A program made the position numbers and the translations under genes. A stretch of DNA of 64,000 bases from Paenibacillus oralis (GTDB lineage: Bacteria; Bacillota; Bacilli; Paenibacillales; Paenibacillaceae). The stretch spans positions 5,476,304-5,540,303 of the forward strand of contig NZ_RRCN01000001.1 in the NCBI RefSeq assembly GCF_003863965.1, read 5' to 3'. Positions within the stretch are counted from its first letter, which is position 1; every line of letters starts with the position of its first letter. Shown one piece after another: positions 43,660 to 52,484 of the stretch. The notes under the pieces are model-generated. The model searched no databases, was not told where the DNA came from, and saw nothing but the letters and a program-made list of their open reading frames with translations.

Positions 43660-44265
43660 GTGAACAACAACATACTGAATTGGGAGAAGGGGAAGTGGTT
43701 GAACCCGCCTTTGTCCGTGAAGCAGGAGGGCAGCCGGCTAAAGGTTGTTCCGGAAAAAGGCAAGGATTTTTGGAAAAAGACGCTGTACGGTTTCGAATTT
43801 GAAGACGGTGCGGCGCTGTTAACGGACTGGCAAACGGACAAAGCGGTGGAGGTGTCGTTTTTGCTGACCACGTTCACCGAGCTGTATGACCAAGCCGGGA
43901 TCTTGTTGTATCACGGTCCGGAACAGTGGATTAAAGCGGGCATTGAAATCAACGATGGAATTCCTCAGTTGTCTGCCGTAGTAACGGACGGGTATTCGGA
44001 CTGGTCCTTAACGGCCGTACCCGAATGGAACGGAGAAGAGGTAACCATTCGCGCTTCCGTCATGAAGGATGCCGTCATTATACGCGCACGCACGGAGCAG
44101 CATGCCTGGCGCACCATCCGAGTGGCTCGCTTCCCGTACCTTTCCGGCAATCAAGCGGGCCCCTTCACGTGTTCGCCAACTCGGGACGGCCTGGAGGTTA
44201 CGTTTACCCGCTGGGCGTTCGCCGAGCAGGACCGGGACCTTCATACGGACCCGCCGGTGGAATAG
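43660..44265 (+). CDS. DUF1349-domain protein (concanavalin-like)
   Basis: A 201-aa single-domain protein of the DUF1349 family. Motifs are LNWEKGKWLNPP, TDFW-like GKDFWKKTLYGF, EVSFLLTTFTELYDQAGILL, WIKAGIEINDG and SVVVTD-like SAVVTDGYSDWS. The length matches the family. GTG 43660 has GAGAGGAG about eight bases upstream. There is no signal peptide, so it is cytosolic. The function of this family is unknown; a carbohydrate-binding fold is expected. Confidence 0.88.
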   Translation: MNNNILNWEKGKWLNPPLSVKQEGSRLKVVPEKGKDFWKKTLYGFEFEDGAALLTDWQTDKAVEVSFLLTTFTELYDQAGILLYHGPEQWIKAGIEINDGIPQLSAVVTDGYSDWSLTAVPEWNGEEVTIRASVMKDAVIIRARTEQHAWRTIRVARFPYLSGNQAGPFTCSPTRDGLEVTFTRWAFAEQDRDLHTDPPVE

Positions 44266-44299
44266 CCACGGTCTAAGAGGGACTAGTTAAAAAGGAAGA

Positions 44300-44440
44300 G
44301 GGGAATCCCTCGAGATGCAAAAGTGCATGCGATTTTCGTCGAAATTCCTCGAAAAGGGCGGTTCAACTGCAAATATGCAGTTCATTTCCGATCATAAGCT
44401 ACTTTTGGTCCAATAGCCGCAAATGAGATGTATTTTTGCC
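44300..44440. repeat. Palindrome-rich intergenic repeat
   Basis: Short inverted repeats follow each other: GAGG(G)GAATCCCTC, TGCAAAAGTGCA, TCGTCGAAATTCCTCGA and ACTGCAAATATGCAGT. There is no ORF. Such blocks are scattered between genes in Paenibacillus-type genomes; I am judging from appearance only. Confidence 0.5.
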
Positions 44441-44445
44441 AGTTT

Positions 44446-44484
44446 GAAAATCCGATTCCCCAAAAAGGATCGGATTTTCTTTTA
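44446..44484 (+). terminator. Terminator before gerA operon
   Basis: GAAAATCCGATTCC pairs with GGATCGGATTTTC around CCAAAAA, followed by TTTTAT. Confidence 0.85.
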
Positions 44485-44541
44485 TATTATTTCTAATTTC
44501 TGGGCAGATTAAGGAAAATCATTTTCCTAAGGGTGTTTCTC

Positions 44542-46218
44542 GTGTGGTCCAAAATCGCAGCCTATATCCCTGACTGGACGACTTTTGTGCAGGCGGGGTT
44601 CACCTTGCTCATTCCTATCGTCATGTATGTCTTGCACCGCTGGCTCCGTTCGGTCATATCGGGTCAGCCAAAACATTCCGGGAAAGGGAACGGAGCAGCA
44701 TCCGCCGCCGATTCGCCGGCATCCCGGGAAAGTTCCGGCCCGCCATTATCCGGAGATTATGAAGCCGATCTCAAGTCGATTCAAGAGACGATCGGCGGCA
44801 ATGACGACGTGCATTTTCGTGAATATGAGATCTCGCCATTTGGCGCGCGGGCGGTGTTGATCTACGTTGACGGAATGCAGGAGGAACAGCTGATCGATAC
44901 CCATGTCTTGCAGGTGTTGATGTCAGGCGCCGCTCAAGATGCGGAACAAAAAACCAAACGTCCTCCTGAAGAGCTTGCTCCGTATTTTAAGGAAAAAATG
45001 TTGCCGATCAGCGAAATTACCGAAGTGACCGAGACCCGCAGCCTTGGCGAAGCGATCCTGACGGGATATACGGCTTTGCTGGTGGAGGGGATGTCTCAGG
45101 CTTTGCTTGTCGGTGCGCCGAAGGGGAAAACCAGATCCATCGAGGAGCCCACCTCGGAAGCGCTGCTGCGCGGTCCAAGATTGGGGTTCACTGAAGTATT
45201 GAGCGATAACACGTCGTTGCTGCGGCGCCAGGGACGAACGGAACTGCTGGAAATTAAAAAATACGTCGTCGGCAACGTCGTTAAAAAAGACCTGGCAGTC
45301 GTCTACATGAAAACCATTGTGAATCCCGATTTGCTGCAGGAAGTGGAGAGACGGATCTCCAAAATTGATCTGGATTATATCGCCGAGTCCGGTTATATTG
45401 AGCAATTGATCGAAGATGATATGTTGAGTCCATTTCAGCAGGCGCAAAATACGGAACGCCCGGACCGGGTCATGAGCGCCCTGATGGAAGGAAGAATCGC
45501 GCTCCTTCTGGACGGGACGCCGTTTGCGCTCATTGTTCCGGTGACCTTCAGCATGCTGCTGCAGTCGCCGGAGGATTACTACGAGCGGTGGATGGGCGGA
45601 TCGCTTTTGCGGATGTTGCGTTTTTTCACCGCGTTTATGTCCCTGATGATTCCTTCGCTGTATATTTCATTTATTTCTTTTCATCCCGGGTTGATTCCGA
45701 CCGAATTGGCCATCACGATTATCGAGACGCGTCAGCGTGTTCCCTTTCCTTCGCTTATTGAAGTTCTGATCCTGGAAGTCTCGATTGAAATTTTGCGTGA
45801 AGCAGGGGTTAGGCTGCCCAAGCCGATTGGCTCGGCGATGGGCATCGTCGGCGGCTTGATCATCGGAGAGGCGGCCGTTCAGGCAGGGATTGTCAGCCCG
45901 TTTCTGGTCATTGTTGTCTCGGTAACCGCCATCGCTTCCTTTTCGATCCCGATGTACAGCGCGGGGATTACACTGCGTATTTTGCGTTTTGCGGGAATGT
46001 TTTTTGCCGCTGTGCTGGGCATTTTCGGAACGATTCTGTTTTTTCTGCTGCTCTGCAGCCATCTGACCAAGCTGGAAAGCTTTGGGGTGCCTTATGTAAC
46101 CCCCGTTTCGCCAATTCGGCTCCGCGACTGGACAGATTTGTTCATTCGCGCGCCCCTGACGCTTATGAAGCGCAGACCTGCGATGCTGAAGACGATTCGC
46201 CCACAACGCAGATCCTAA
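44542..46218 (+). CDS. Spore germination receptor subunit A (GerA family)
   Basis: A 558-aa membrane protein. The hydrophilic N-terminal domain includes DLKSIQETIGGNDDVHFREY and GYTALLVEGMSQALLV. The central family signature is NTERPDRVMSALMEGRIALL followed by DGTPFALIVPVTF, and the C-terminal helices contain SFHPGLIPTELAITI and EAGVRLPKPIGSAMGIVGGL. It sits in the spore inner membrane as part of a nutrient-sensing receptor. GTG 44542 is six bases after AAGGGTG; GTG 44533 overlaps that site. It is first in a gerABC operon, expected to be forespore-expressed. Confidence 0.94.
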   Translation: MWSKIAAYIPDWTTFVQAGFTLLIPIVMYVLHRWLRSVISGQPKHSGKGNGAASAADSPASRESSGPPLSGDYEADLKSIQETIGGNDDVHFREYEISPFGARAVLIYVDGMQEEQLIDTHVLQVLMSGAAQDAEQKTKRPPEELAPYFKEKMLPISEITEVTETRSLGEAILTGYTALLVEGMSQALLVGAPKGKTRSIEEPTSEALLRGPRLGFTEVLSDNTSLLRRQGRTELLEIKKYVVGNVVKKDLAVVYMKTIVNPDLLQEVERRISKIDLDYIAESGYIEQLIEDDMLSPFQQAQNTERPDRVMSALMEGRIALLLDGTPFALIVPVTFSMLLQSPEDYYERWMGGSLLRMLRFFTAFMSLMIPSLYISFISFHPGLIPTELAITIIETRQRVPFPSLIEVLILEVSIEILREAGVRLPKPIGSAMGIVGGLIIGEAAVQAGIVSPFLVIVVSVTAIASFSIPMYSAGITLRILRFAGMFFAAVLGIFGTILFFLLLCSHLTKLESFGVPYVTPVSPIRLRDWTDLFIRAPLTLMKRRPAMLKTIRPQRRS

Positions 46219-46242
46219 ACTGGTAAATCAGGAGGGGCCCAT

Positions 46243-47346
46243 GTGTTTACACGCTCTGACGATAAAATTACGCCATCGCAAGCGGTCGTATTTTTGACCG
46301 ACAGTCTCCTGGGGGCCGGCATTCTAACATTGCCCAGGAGCGCTACCGAAGAAGTGCAAACCCCGGATGCCTGGCTATCCGTTTTGCTGGCCAGCGTTCT
46401 TGCGCTGCTGGTGGTGTTTATCATGATTAAATTGAGCCAGCAGTTTCCGGGGAACACGGTCTTTGAATTCTCCCAAAAAATCGCCGGCACCATCCCGGGC
46501 AGTGTTTTGTCTGCAGTGCTGATTGTTTTCTTTATGATGATGGCCATTTTTGAGATCCGCATATTGGCGGAGGTAACCTTGTTTTATTTGCTCGAGGACA
46601 CTCCCATTTGGGCCATTATCATTCCTTTTATATGGGTGGCGGCCTATTTGATATCCGGAGGAATCAACTGCATTGCCCGCTTGTTCCAGATTATTTTCCC
46701 CGTGAGTATCCTGATTTTGGTGCTAAGCCTGTTTCTCAGCCTAAGGCTGTTCGATATCGACAATTTACGTCCTATGCTCGGGGAAGGCTTGCCCCCTGTA
46801 ATCAAGGGCTTGAAATCAACGCTCCTCAGCTTTGCGGGCTTCGAAGTCGTGCTGATTCTGGTCGGACATCTGCAGCATCCCGAGAAAGCGGTCAAAATAC
46901 TGCTGGCCGGGATGGGCATTCCGATTGCACTGTATCTTTGCACGACCGTGATGGTTGTGGGAGGCATGTCGATTGACGCTGTGCTAAGAAGCACCTGGCC
47001 GACGCTTGATCTTCTGCGAAGCTTTGAAATCAGCGGATTGTTTTTCGAACGGTTTGAATTTCCGTTTTTGGTGATCTGGATCATGCAGATGTTTTGCAAT
47101 TTCACCAGCAATTTTTTCGTCGCATCCTTAGGCATATCGAAGGTTTTCCGCATTAAGTTCCCTGCTGTCCTATTTACGCTAATGCCGGTGATTTTTATCG
47201 CGGCTCTCTTGCCCAAAAGCATAAACGACTTACTTGGACTTGGCGAAGCAAACGGGATCATGAGCGTCATCGTGTTCGTTTTGGTGACGATGCCGTTATC
47301 CGTCATATACCTCATCCGGAAGAAAGGACTCAAGCAGCATGCGTAG
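46243..47346 (+). CDS. Spore germination receptor subunit B (GerB permease family)
   Basis: A 367-aa permease with about ten helices, of the endospore germination permease family (APC superfamily). The N-terminus KITPSQAVVFLTDSLLGAG with LTLPRSATEE is characteristic and forms part of the germinant-binding site. GTG 46243 follows AGGAGGGG; an ATG two bases upstream is in another frame. It overlaps the C-subunit gene by eight bases. Confidence 0.94.
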   Translation: MFTRSDDKITPSQAVVFLTDSLLGAGILTLPRSATEEVQTPDAWLSVLLASVLALLVVFIMIKLSQQFPGNTVFEFSQKIAGTIPGSVLSAVLIVFFMMMAIFEIRILAEVTLFYLLEDTPIWAIIIPFIWVAAYLISGGINCIARLFQIIFPVSILILVLSLFLSLRLFDIDNLRPMLGEGLPPVIKGLKSTLLSFAGFEVVLILVGHLQHPEKAVKILLAGMGIPIALYLCTTVMVVGGMSIDAVLRSTWPTLDLLRSFEISGLFFERFEFPFLVIWIMQMFCNFTSNFFVASLGISKVFRIKFPAVLFTLMPVIFIAALLPKSINDLLGLGEANGIMSVIVFVLVTMPLSVIYLIRKKGLKQHA

Positions 47347-48532
47347 ACGACGAATTCTGACCCTGTTTGTTGCCGCCGGATTGCTTGTGACGCAAACGGG
47401 TTGCTGGAGCAGTAAAGAAATTGAAGATTTAAGCATGTACGTCGGATTGGCTTTGGACGCAGGGAAGCCGACAGCCATTGAACAGCAGCTGGAGCAGCAA
47501 GGGGGAAGTTATCCTAAGCGGAATCTGATTACGGCCACTATCCAGATTGTTCCGATGAAATCTTCCGGCGGCGGCAAACAACAAGAGGGGAAAGGGCAGG
47601 GGCCGGAATTTCTGAACACATCAGAAACAGGGGACTCTGTATTCGAGATTATGCGGCAGTATTCGCTTCGCCGGGAGCGTGCGGTTATCGGCCACCATCT
47701 GAAGGTGATCGTCATATCGACCGAGCTGGTCCAAAAGCAAAACTTGGACAAACTGCTGGAGTTCGTGCTTCGCGATAACGATATTCGTCCAAGCTGTATT
47801 GTGCTTTTGAGCCAAGGGCTTGCGAGGGATACGTTTGAAGCGGGACAGCCCAGCGATATCCCGGCCTTCAAGTTGAAGGATCTGCCGCGCGGCCACTTTA
47901 GAACAGGTAAAATCTTGAAGGTGGTTAATCTGACCACGCTGGATAGTTTGATGGGCTCCAAGCGGAGCTTTATCCTGCAGGAGGTTGTCAAGGGCGATGG
48001 CGAAACGGAATTTTCGGGAGCAGGCATTATAAAAGGGGAGACCGGCAGATGGATCGGTTCGCTGGACCAAACGGATGTGGAGAGTATCTCCTGGATTAAA
48101 GGCGAGGTACAGGGAGGGGCTATTAAAAGCTACGACTGGCGAAATGAACCGATCACGTATGAGGTTGAATCCATAAAGAGCAAGATAACCTCTGAGGTAC
48201 GGGATAATCAGCTTTCGTTTCATGTAAAGCTCGAATCGGAAGGGCGGATCATCGAAAATTGGGATGTTTTGGAGAACCCGTCCAAAATCGAATATCAGGA
48301 GAAGGTGAAGAAGATATTCGAAAAAAAGTTGTCCCAAATGCTCGAGACGACGTTGCAAAAAATGCAGTCAAAATACAAAGTCGAAGTGGCCGGATTCGGT
48401 GAAAAGCTAAAGATTCAGCAACCGAAATACTGGAAAAAGGTGGAGGACCGCTGGGACGACGTCTTCAGTCAAACGCCGGTGACCTTTGACATTCAATTAA
48501 CGATCACGGATTACGGTTCATCCACCATATAA
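47339..48532 (+). CDS. Spore germination receptor subunit C lipoprotein (Ger(x)C family)
   Basis: A 397-aa lipoprotein with the signal MRRRRILTLFVAAGLLVTQ and lipobox TGC near residue 22, followed by WSSKEIEDLSMYVGLALD as in all Ger(x)C proteins. Later blocks are LRRERAVIGHHLKVIVIS-like sequence, FVLRDNDIRPSCIVLLSQG and a C-terminal domain with IQQPKYWKKVEDRWDDVF. It completes the A-B-C receptor and converges with a DUF2306 gene four bases away. No terminator separates them. Confidence 0.94.
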   Translation: MRRRRILTLFVAAGLLVTQTGCWSSKEIEDLSMYVGLALDAGKPTAIEQQLEQQGGSYPKRNLITATIQIVPMKSSGGGKQQEGKGQGPEFLNTSETGDSVFEIMRQYSLRRERAVIGHHLKVIVISTELVQKQNLDKLLEFVLRDNDIRPSCIVLLSQGLARDTFEAGQPSDIPAFKLKDLPRGHFRTGKILKVVNLTTLDSLMGSKRSFILQEVVKGDGETEFSGAGIIKGETGRWIGSLDQTDVESISWIKGEVQGGAIKSYDWRNEPITYEVESIKSKITSEVRDNQLSFHVKLESEGRIIENWDVLENPSKIEYQEKVKKIFEKKLSQMLETTLQKMQSKYKVEVAGFGEKLKIQQPKYWKKVEDRWDDVFSQTPVTFDIQLTITDYGSSTI

Positions 48533-48535
48533 ACC

Positions 48536-49156
48536 CTAGCGATTCCTTCTAATGATAATGCCGGGAATGATCAGCAGCAGCACTATGGAGCCATAAACGC
48601 CAATGGTGTAGCTGGTTACGTATACAAGACCGAATCCCTGATGAAAAAGGGTGGTGATGAGATGAATCAACATATTCGTAAAACAAAAGGCGTAACTTCG
48701 GATCATCCAGTTCCGGTGCCGGCCCATCTGTTTTCTTTTGATTTGGACAAGCGCCATCATCGTGATGAACAGCCAGATCAAATTCAGCGCATTAAATCCC
48801 ATGCTGCCGATTCTTCCGCCGGTGGCGTAAGGCGCCATGTATCCGGAAGTCAGCACGACAAGCAGTACGGACACGATATAAACGTAGCCGTTTATGCGAT
48901 GGAACCTGCGGCTTTTTTCAAAGATTCGATTGGAGAAGTTGAGCAGCCCTGCCAACATGGCGATGCAGGCAAAGGCAACATGAACATACATCACGTTTAA
49001 CCAGACGGGAAGATTAAGCTCGCGTTTCAGACCGGTTTTATGGCTTAAAAATGCCGTGGCCCCCGGATCGATCCAATAATTTTCCACCAAGGAGTGAATG
49101 ATGAACAGGGTGCTGACCACGGCCAAAAGTCCGTATAATGTTTTCCGTTTGTTCAT
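48536..49156 (-). CDS. DUF2306 membrane protein
   Basis: A 206-aa protein with six membrane helices, including LYGLLAVVSTLFIIHSLVE, VHVAFACIAMLAGLLNFS and VSVLLVVLTSGYMAPYATGG. Histidines in RRFHRINGYVY, GRHRNWMIRSYAF and NMLIHLITTL are placed as in DUF2306 proteins. Function is unknown. It follows the DJ-1-family gene by 13 bases on the same strand and is probably cotranscribed with it. Confidence 0.85.
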   Translation of the reverse strand: MNKRKTLYGLLAVVSTLFIIHSLVENYWIDPGATAFLSHKTGLKRELNLPVWLNVMYVHVAFACIAMLAGLLNFSNRIFEKSRRFHRINGYVYIVSVLLVVLTSGYMAPYATGGRIGSMGFNALNLIWLFITMMALVQIKRKQMGRHRNWMIRSYAFCFTNMLIHLITTLFHQGFGLVYVTSYTIGVYGSIVLLLIIPGIIIRRNR

Positions 49157-49169
49157 ATGATCCCCCGGC

Positions 49170-50204
49170 TCAAGAAATCCGCTTTCCGGTTAGTTTGGAC
49201 GACGGCAGCATGCCGGCCTTGGCGACACCGCTCATAGCATCTCCGTCTACGACCGTTTCGAATTTCAGATTTAAGCGCATCGGTTTTGTGATTCGCAGCG
49301 ACCAGGTAAGTTTGTTGTCCTGCAGTAAAGGGTCCAAGAACGGGACTGTCTCATCCCCTTGAATTGCGTTACCTTGGATTATTCCGTTGCTTGTTGAGAT
49401 GAAGAGTTTTATCTGCATTTTCCCCACAGGCGTAGCGATCGTCGTATCCCAATCCCCGTCGAAGACCGATGCCTGTGTGATTTTGTTATCCTCGGCGGCA
49501 TAAGCCGCTTTCACTTTATCCGCCGCGATGTCCGGTTCGTCGGATGCCTTCTGCTTCTGCCCGCCGGGCGCAAGTCCGGTTTCTTTCCAAACCGTCCCTC
49601 TCCGTTCAAATTCAAACAGTTGCTCTACCGCATGGGCGATACGCGGTCCAAGCTCACGTTCCACCAGGTACAGCGCTACATCGAGTCCGGAAGTTACGCC
49701 GCCGCCGGAAACGAGGTTGCCGTCATCCACGACCCGCGCCGGGACGGGATTCGCTCCGGTTGCTCCAAGCACATCCATGCCTATATGATGGGTTACCGCC
49801 CGCCGGCCTTCCAGCAGCCCCCCCATGGCCAGCAGCAGGGAGCCCCCGCATACCGTGGCGACGACGATGTCTTTTTGCCCGAGGGCTTGCTCCATCAACC
49901 CGATCAATTCCGTTTGCGCCGCTCTGCTCAAAATCGCCGGGATCGAATCAGGGCCATCACCTTCGACGGCACCTGCCGCGCCGGGTACGAGTATGATCCC
50001 CGCCTGCTGCGGATTCAAACTGCCGCTGGCTTCAATTTTCAATCCGTTGATGCCGCTGGTAACGGATCTCGGCCCTTCGGCGGTGACGAACTCTACGCTT
50101 ACCGCTTTTTCGGCATGCATGCCAGCGGCGTTAAACACCTCGTAAGGCGCGATAGCATCCAACAGGTCAAACCCGTCAAACAACACAATTTGCACGGTTA
50201 GCAT
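49170..50204 (-). CDS. DJ-1/PfpI-family protein with C-terminal extension
   Basis: A 344-aa protein. Residues 1-200 are a class I glutamine amidotransferase-like DJ-1/PfpI domain with LFDGFDLLDAIAPYEVF, the nucleophile cysteine in VATVCGGSLLLAMGGLL near 117, and VDDGNLVSGGGVTSGLDVAL. Residues about 235-344 form a separate beta-rich domain (FDGDWDTTIATPVGKMQIKL). The helix-turn-helix usual for regulatory members is absent, so an enzyme such as an isonitrile hydratase-like or glyoxalase-like protein is more likely. It is divergent from a two-component system. Confidence 0.85.
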   Translation of the reverse strand: MLTVQIVLFDGFDLLDAIAPYEVFNAAGMHAEKAVSVEFVTAEGPRSVTSGINGLKIEASGSLNPQQAGIILVPGAAGAVEGDGPDSIPAILSRAAQTELIGLMEQALGQKDIVVATVCGGSLLLAMGGLLEGRRAVTHHIGMDVLGATGANPVPARVVDDGNLVSGGGVTSGLDVALYLVERELGPRIAHAVEQLFEFERRGTVWKETGLAPGGQKQKASDEPDIAADKVKAAYAAEDNKITQASVFDGDWDTTIATPVGKMQIKLFISTSNGIIQGNAIQGDETVPFLDPLLQDNKLTWSLRITKPMRLNLKFETVVDGDAMSGVAKAGMLPSSKLTGKRIS

Positions 50205-50275
50205 CAGAAAATCCTCCTAGTTCAAAGTAAATAAAATCTTAACAGACGAATATCTCAAACCAAGCTGTAAAAAAG

Positions 50276-50307
50276 TCACAAAACAATAAACAATCCATCA
50301 CAAAACA
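50276..50307. promoter_or_regulatory. TCACAAAACA direct repeats, 22 bp apart
   Basis: The decamer TCACAAAACA occurs exactly at 50276-50285 and 50298-50307, two helical turns apart. It lies between the divergent DJ-1 operon and an OmpR-type regulator gene, so autoregulation and control of the divergent genes are likely. Confidence 0.5.
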
Positions 50308-50367
50308 TAGGGATTTGTCAGCTCTTTGAGAAAAAATGATAAACTGGGGGATGAAGGTGGGATATTC

Positions 50368-51054
50368 ATGAGTGCATTACATACGATACTCGTTGTAGAC
50401 GACGACCAAAGTATCGTTGAACTATTAAGGGATTTTTTGGAGAACGACCAATTTCAAGTCATCACCGCGGGTGACGCCGCTGAAGCATGGGCTTTGTTTG
50501 AGCAAAATTCCATCGATTGTATCGTTATTGACATCATGATGCCGGGGCAAAATGGATTTGAGCTGTGCCGCCGGATCCGGGCGGAGAGCAATGTGCCGAT
50601 CCTGTTCCTTAGCGCGCGCAGCGATGATGTGGACAAGATTCGCGGCCTGACGCTCGGCGGCGATGATTATATCGTCAAAACCGCTTCGCCCGGGGAGATC
50701 GTGGCCAGGGTAAAAGCCGTATTGCGGCGTACCGCATCGGGCCGGCAAGCGGACGGAAGAATCCTCGATTATGGCCGCATCAAGTTAAATTTGTCCACCA
50801 GAGAAGTGTTGGTGGAGGGGAAGGACGTCGTGCTTACGCCAAAGGAATACGACCTGTTGCGACTATTCGCCGAGCACCCGAGACATGTGTTTTCCTATGA
50901 GCAATTGCTGGCAAAATTTTGGGATGGAGTGGGCGATCGCCATACGATTCGCGTTCATCTCAGCCGGCTGCGCGAAAAGATCGAATCCAATCCGAACGAT
51001 CCGGAATACCTGGTAAACGTATGGGGGGTAGGCTATCGCTTTGAAGGAGGATAA
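50368..51054 (+). CDS. OmpR/PhoB-family response regulator
   Basis: A 228-aa regulator with acidic pocket ILVVDDDQ, phosphoacceptor aspartate in IVIDIMMPGQNG (about residue 55) and the lysine in YIVKTASPGE, where the usual KPF is replaced by KTA. The winged helix has LTPKEYDLLRLFAEHPRHVF and VWGVGYRFEGG. ATG 50368 follows GAAGGTGGG. The kinase gene begins one base after its stop. Confidence 0.93.
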   Translation: MSALHTILVVDDDQSIVELLRDFLENDQFQVITAGDAAEAWALFEQNSIDCIVIDIMMPGQNGFELCRRIRAESNVPILFLSARSDDVDKIRGLTLGGDDYIVKTASPGEIVARVKAVLRRTASGRQADGRILDYGRIKLNLSTREVLVEGKDVVLTPKEYDLLRLFAEHPRHVFSYEQLLAKFWDGVGDRHTIRVHLSRLREKIESNPNDPEYLVNVWGVGYRFEGG

Positions 51055-51055
51055 A

Positions 51056-52423
51056 ATGAGAACACTTCGCATCCGTACGTTTACTTTGCTTTGCTTCTTG
51101 TTCATCCTCTCATTGCCTTGGGTCTTCTTTCTGACAGCTCACTTTATGGAAACCAAAACGCTTAGCATCGCAAACAGCGGGCTGCAAAATAAAGCCCTGC
51201 AAAGCCAATTAACCGGTATCATTCATAGGATTGAAAGCGGTTCGGACAAGTGGAAGGATCCCATTTGGCAAACAAAGTTGCATGAAGAACTGCGGAAAGC
51301 GAACATGGATGCGGCTATTTTATCGGCGTCGGATCAGGAGATTTACCGGTCTAACCCGGAGCGCCGCGGCTCTATGCGGGCCACAGAACAGTTTTCCATC
51401 ATCAAGGACGGCCGTTTGCTGGGAAGGGTAGTCATTTACCTGCCCAAGTCCAATACCATTCAAATGATTTCGGCGTTTGCCGGATTTTTATTGGCTTTCT
51501 TTATTATCGCCGTTGAAATGCGGAGGTTCCTGCTTAAGCCGCTCGAGAAGATGGGCAATGCAGCCAGACAAATTGCCGCAGGTGATTGGGATGTGCGGTT
51601 GCCCCGGTCGAGGATTACGGAAATCGCTGAAGTCCGCGACGGATTTGAAGTGATGGTTCATGGGCTGCAGAAGTCGTATCGGAAACAAGCGGAATTGGAA
51701 GAAGAACGCCGATTCGTGATTTCCGCGGTTGCGCATGATTTACGGACACCGCTGTTCGCGTTACGCGGTTATTTGGACGGTTTGGAGCAAGGAATTGCTG
51801 AATCGCCGGAGAAAATGGCAAAATATTTGGCGGTTTGCAAGGAAAAATCGGCGCAATTGGACCGGCTCGTCGAGGACCTGTTCACCTTTACAAAGATGCA
51901 GTATTTGGAGACGGAACTGAACAACAAAACGGTTGAATTTAAAATTATACTCCAGAGGTCGATGGACAGTCTGAGCCCGCTCGCCCGGCAGAAGCAGATT
52001 TCGATCTCAAACCGTGGTGCGGACGATTTGCTAATTAGCTGTGATGCACACCTATTGGAGCGCGCCATAAACAATCTGTTGGATAATGCCGTCAGACATA
52101 CCCCTACTGGCGGTGAAATTGTTGTCCAAAGTTATCAAGAGAGCGATAAAGTAAGGTTTACGATTCGTGACACGGGGCCGGGCTTCTCATCGGAAGAACT
52201 GGAGCGCGTTTTTGAACCTCTATATCGCGGGGAAGCATCCCGAAGCCGTTCCACTGGAGGCAGCGGATTAGGGCTGACCATTTCACAAAGAATCGTCAGG
52301 CGGCATGGAGGTGAACTTACCGCAAGCAACCATTCCGAAGGGGGAGCGCTGCTGGCAGGTTGGATACCGGCGAATACCCGGGATTCATTGGATAGGCCGA
52401 GCGCCCAAAATAGGCGTTTGTAG
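51056..52423 (+). CDS. Sensor histidine kinase
   Basis: A 455-aa membrane kinase with helices at about residues 7-28 and 140-160, a HAMP domain (LLKPLEKMGNAARQIAAGDW), the HisKA box ISAVAHDLRTPLFALRGY with His near 227, and an ATPase domain with INNLLDNAVRHTP, IRDTGPGF and GGSGLGLTISQR. GAAGGAGG precedes ATG 51056. It pairs with the regulator upstream. The signal is unknown. Confidence 0.92.
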   Translation: MRTLRIRTFTLLCFLFILSLPWVFFLTAHFMETKTLSIANSGLQNKALQSQLTGIIHRIESGSDKWKDPIWQTKLHEELRKANMDAAILSASDQEIYRSNPERRGSMRATEQFSIIKDGRLLGRVVIYLPKSNTIQMISAFAGFLLAFFIIAVEMRRFLLKPLEKMGNAARQIAAGDWDVRLPRSRITEIAEVRDGFEVMVHGLQKSYRKQAELEEERRFVISAVAHDLRTPLFALRGYLDGLEQGIAESPEKMAKYLAVCKEKSAQLDRLVEDLFTFTKMQYLETELNNKTVEFKIILQRSMDSLSPLARQKQISISNRGADDLLISCDAHLLERAINNLLDNAVRHTPTGGEIVVQSYQESDKVRFTIRDTGPGFSSEELERVFEPLYRGEASRSRSTGGSGLGLTISQRIVRRHGGELTASNHSEGGALLAGWIPANTRDSLDRPSAQNRRL

Positions 52424-52484
52424 GTAACATGGGCGTAATCCCACCATAATATATAGCAAATAGATACAATAAAGGAGAATAATC

